Shown piece by piece: positions 63,996 through 64,000 of a DNA stretch of 64,000 bases. A program made the position numbers and the translations under genes. Origin of the DNA: an uncultured Bacteroidales bacterium (GTDB lineage Bacteria > Bacteroidota > Bacteroidia > Bacteroidales > FEN-979); NCBI GenBank assembly GCA_903959905.1, contig CAJBYO010000039.1, positions 31,157 to 95,156 on the forward strand, written 5' to 3'. The notes below the pieces were generated by a model that was given only the letters and a program-made list of their open reading frames with translations, was not told the DNA's origin and did not search any database. Position 1 is the stretch's first letter; each line of letters begins with the position of its first letter.

Positions 63996-64000
63996 AATAA

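Noticed and set aside
1..64000. tRNA, rRNA, insertion sequence or prophage genes
   Set aside because: None was recognised. Every sizeable gap is accounted for by repeats, leaders or short AT-rich spacers.

Overview
The window looks like chromosome from an uncultured or little-studied member of the Bacteroidetes, roughly half GC. The evidence is two giant secreted proteins ending in type IX secretion sorting domains, a gldA-gldF-gldG gliding ABC operon, an ECF sigma/FecR/TonB-receptor/DUF4249 locus, a CzcA efflux pump fused to its outer-membrane channel, and TAnnTTTG promoter elements. No ribosomal RNA, tRNA, insertion sequence, prophage or CRISPR array was seen. Every gap between genes is shorter than 300 bases, and most gaps are filled by short phrase-like inverted or tandem repeats.

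Layout. 1-9.2 kb: two large surface proteins (kelch/beta-helix/dockerin-like/cohesin-like, and a four-cohesin protein) and a small Pro/Lys-rich secreted protein. 9.3-24.6 kb: a purine-breakdown locus with guaD, ygfK, two PLP enzymes, a FAD-less molybdenum hydroxylase, a tiny HTH protein missed by length cut-offs, ssnA, hyuA, ygeW and ygeY. 24.7-28 kb: gldAFG. 28.1-35.9 kb: a PAS histidine kinase converging on a heavy-metal efflux operon. 36.1-41.8 kb: a second, fully fused xanthine dehydrogenase with its XdhC maturation factor, followed by crcB and a GH16-like gene. 42-44.2 kb: a YjbR protein and an acyl-CoA ligase between two copies of one repeat element. 44.3-50.7 kb: ECF sigma, FecR, TonB receptor and DUF4249, then a lipoprotein gene carrying the same upstream motif as fecR. 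50.8-51.3 kb: hicBA. 51.5-59.4 kb: a leucine/isovalerate (liu-type) catabolic operon. 59.7-64 kb: a RelA-like protein with a degenerate hydrolase site, an ABC exporter and a cold-shock protein.

The most interesting system is the purine locus. YgfK, SsnA, a XdhD-like hydroxylase, HyuA, YgeW and YgeY are the set that work on gut anaerobes has linked to anaerobic urate/purine breakdown through 2,3-diaminopropionate. Here the expected diaminopropionate lyase YgeX is absent. In its place, in the same operon as ygfK, stand two different fold-type II PLP enzymes. No FAD subunit accompanies the hydroxylase, so YgfK is the only obvious redox partner encoded nearby. GuaD and the fused XDH/XdhC could feed xanthine or urate into this route.

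A second theme is the repeats. At least ten families occur. Several run into the 3' ends of genes and supply their stop codons (ygfK, hyuA, the HMG-CoA lyase, the biotin carboxylase), and one has expanded in frame inside the threonine-synthase-like gene. A third is a gapless 40-base motif shared by fecR and the lipoprotein gene at 49763, which predicts the target promoter of the local ECF sigma factor.
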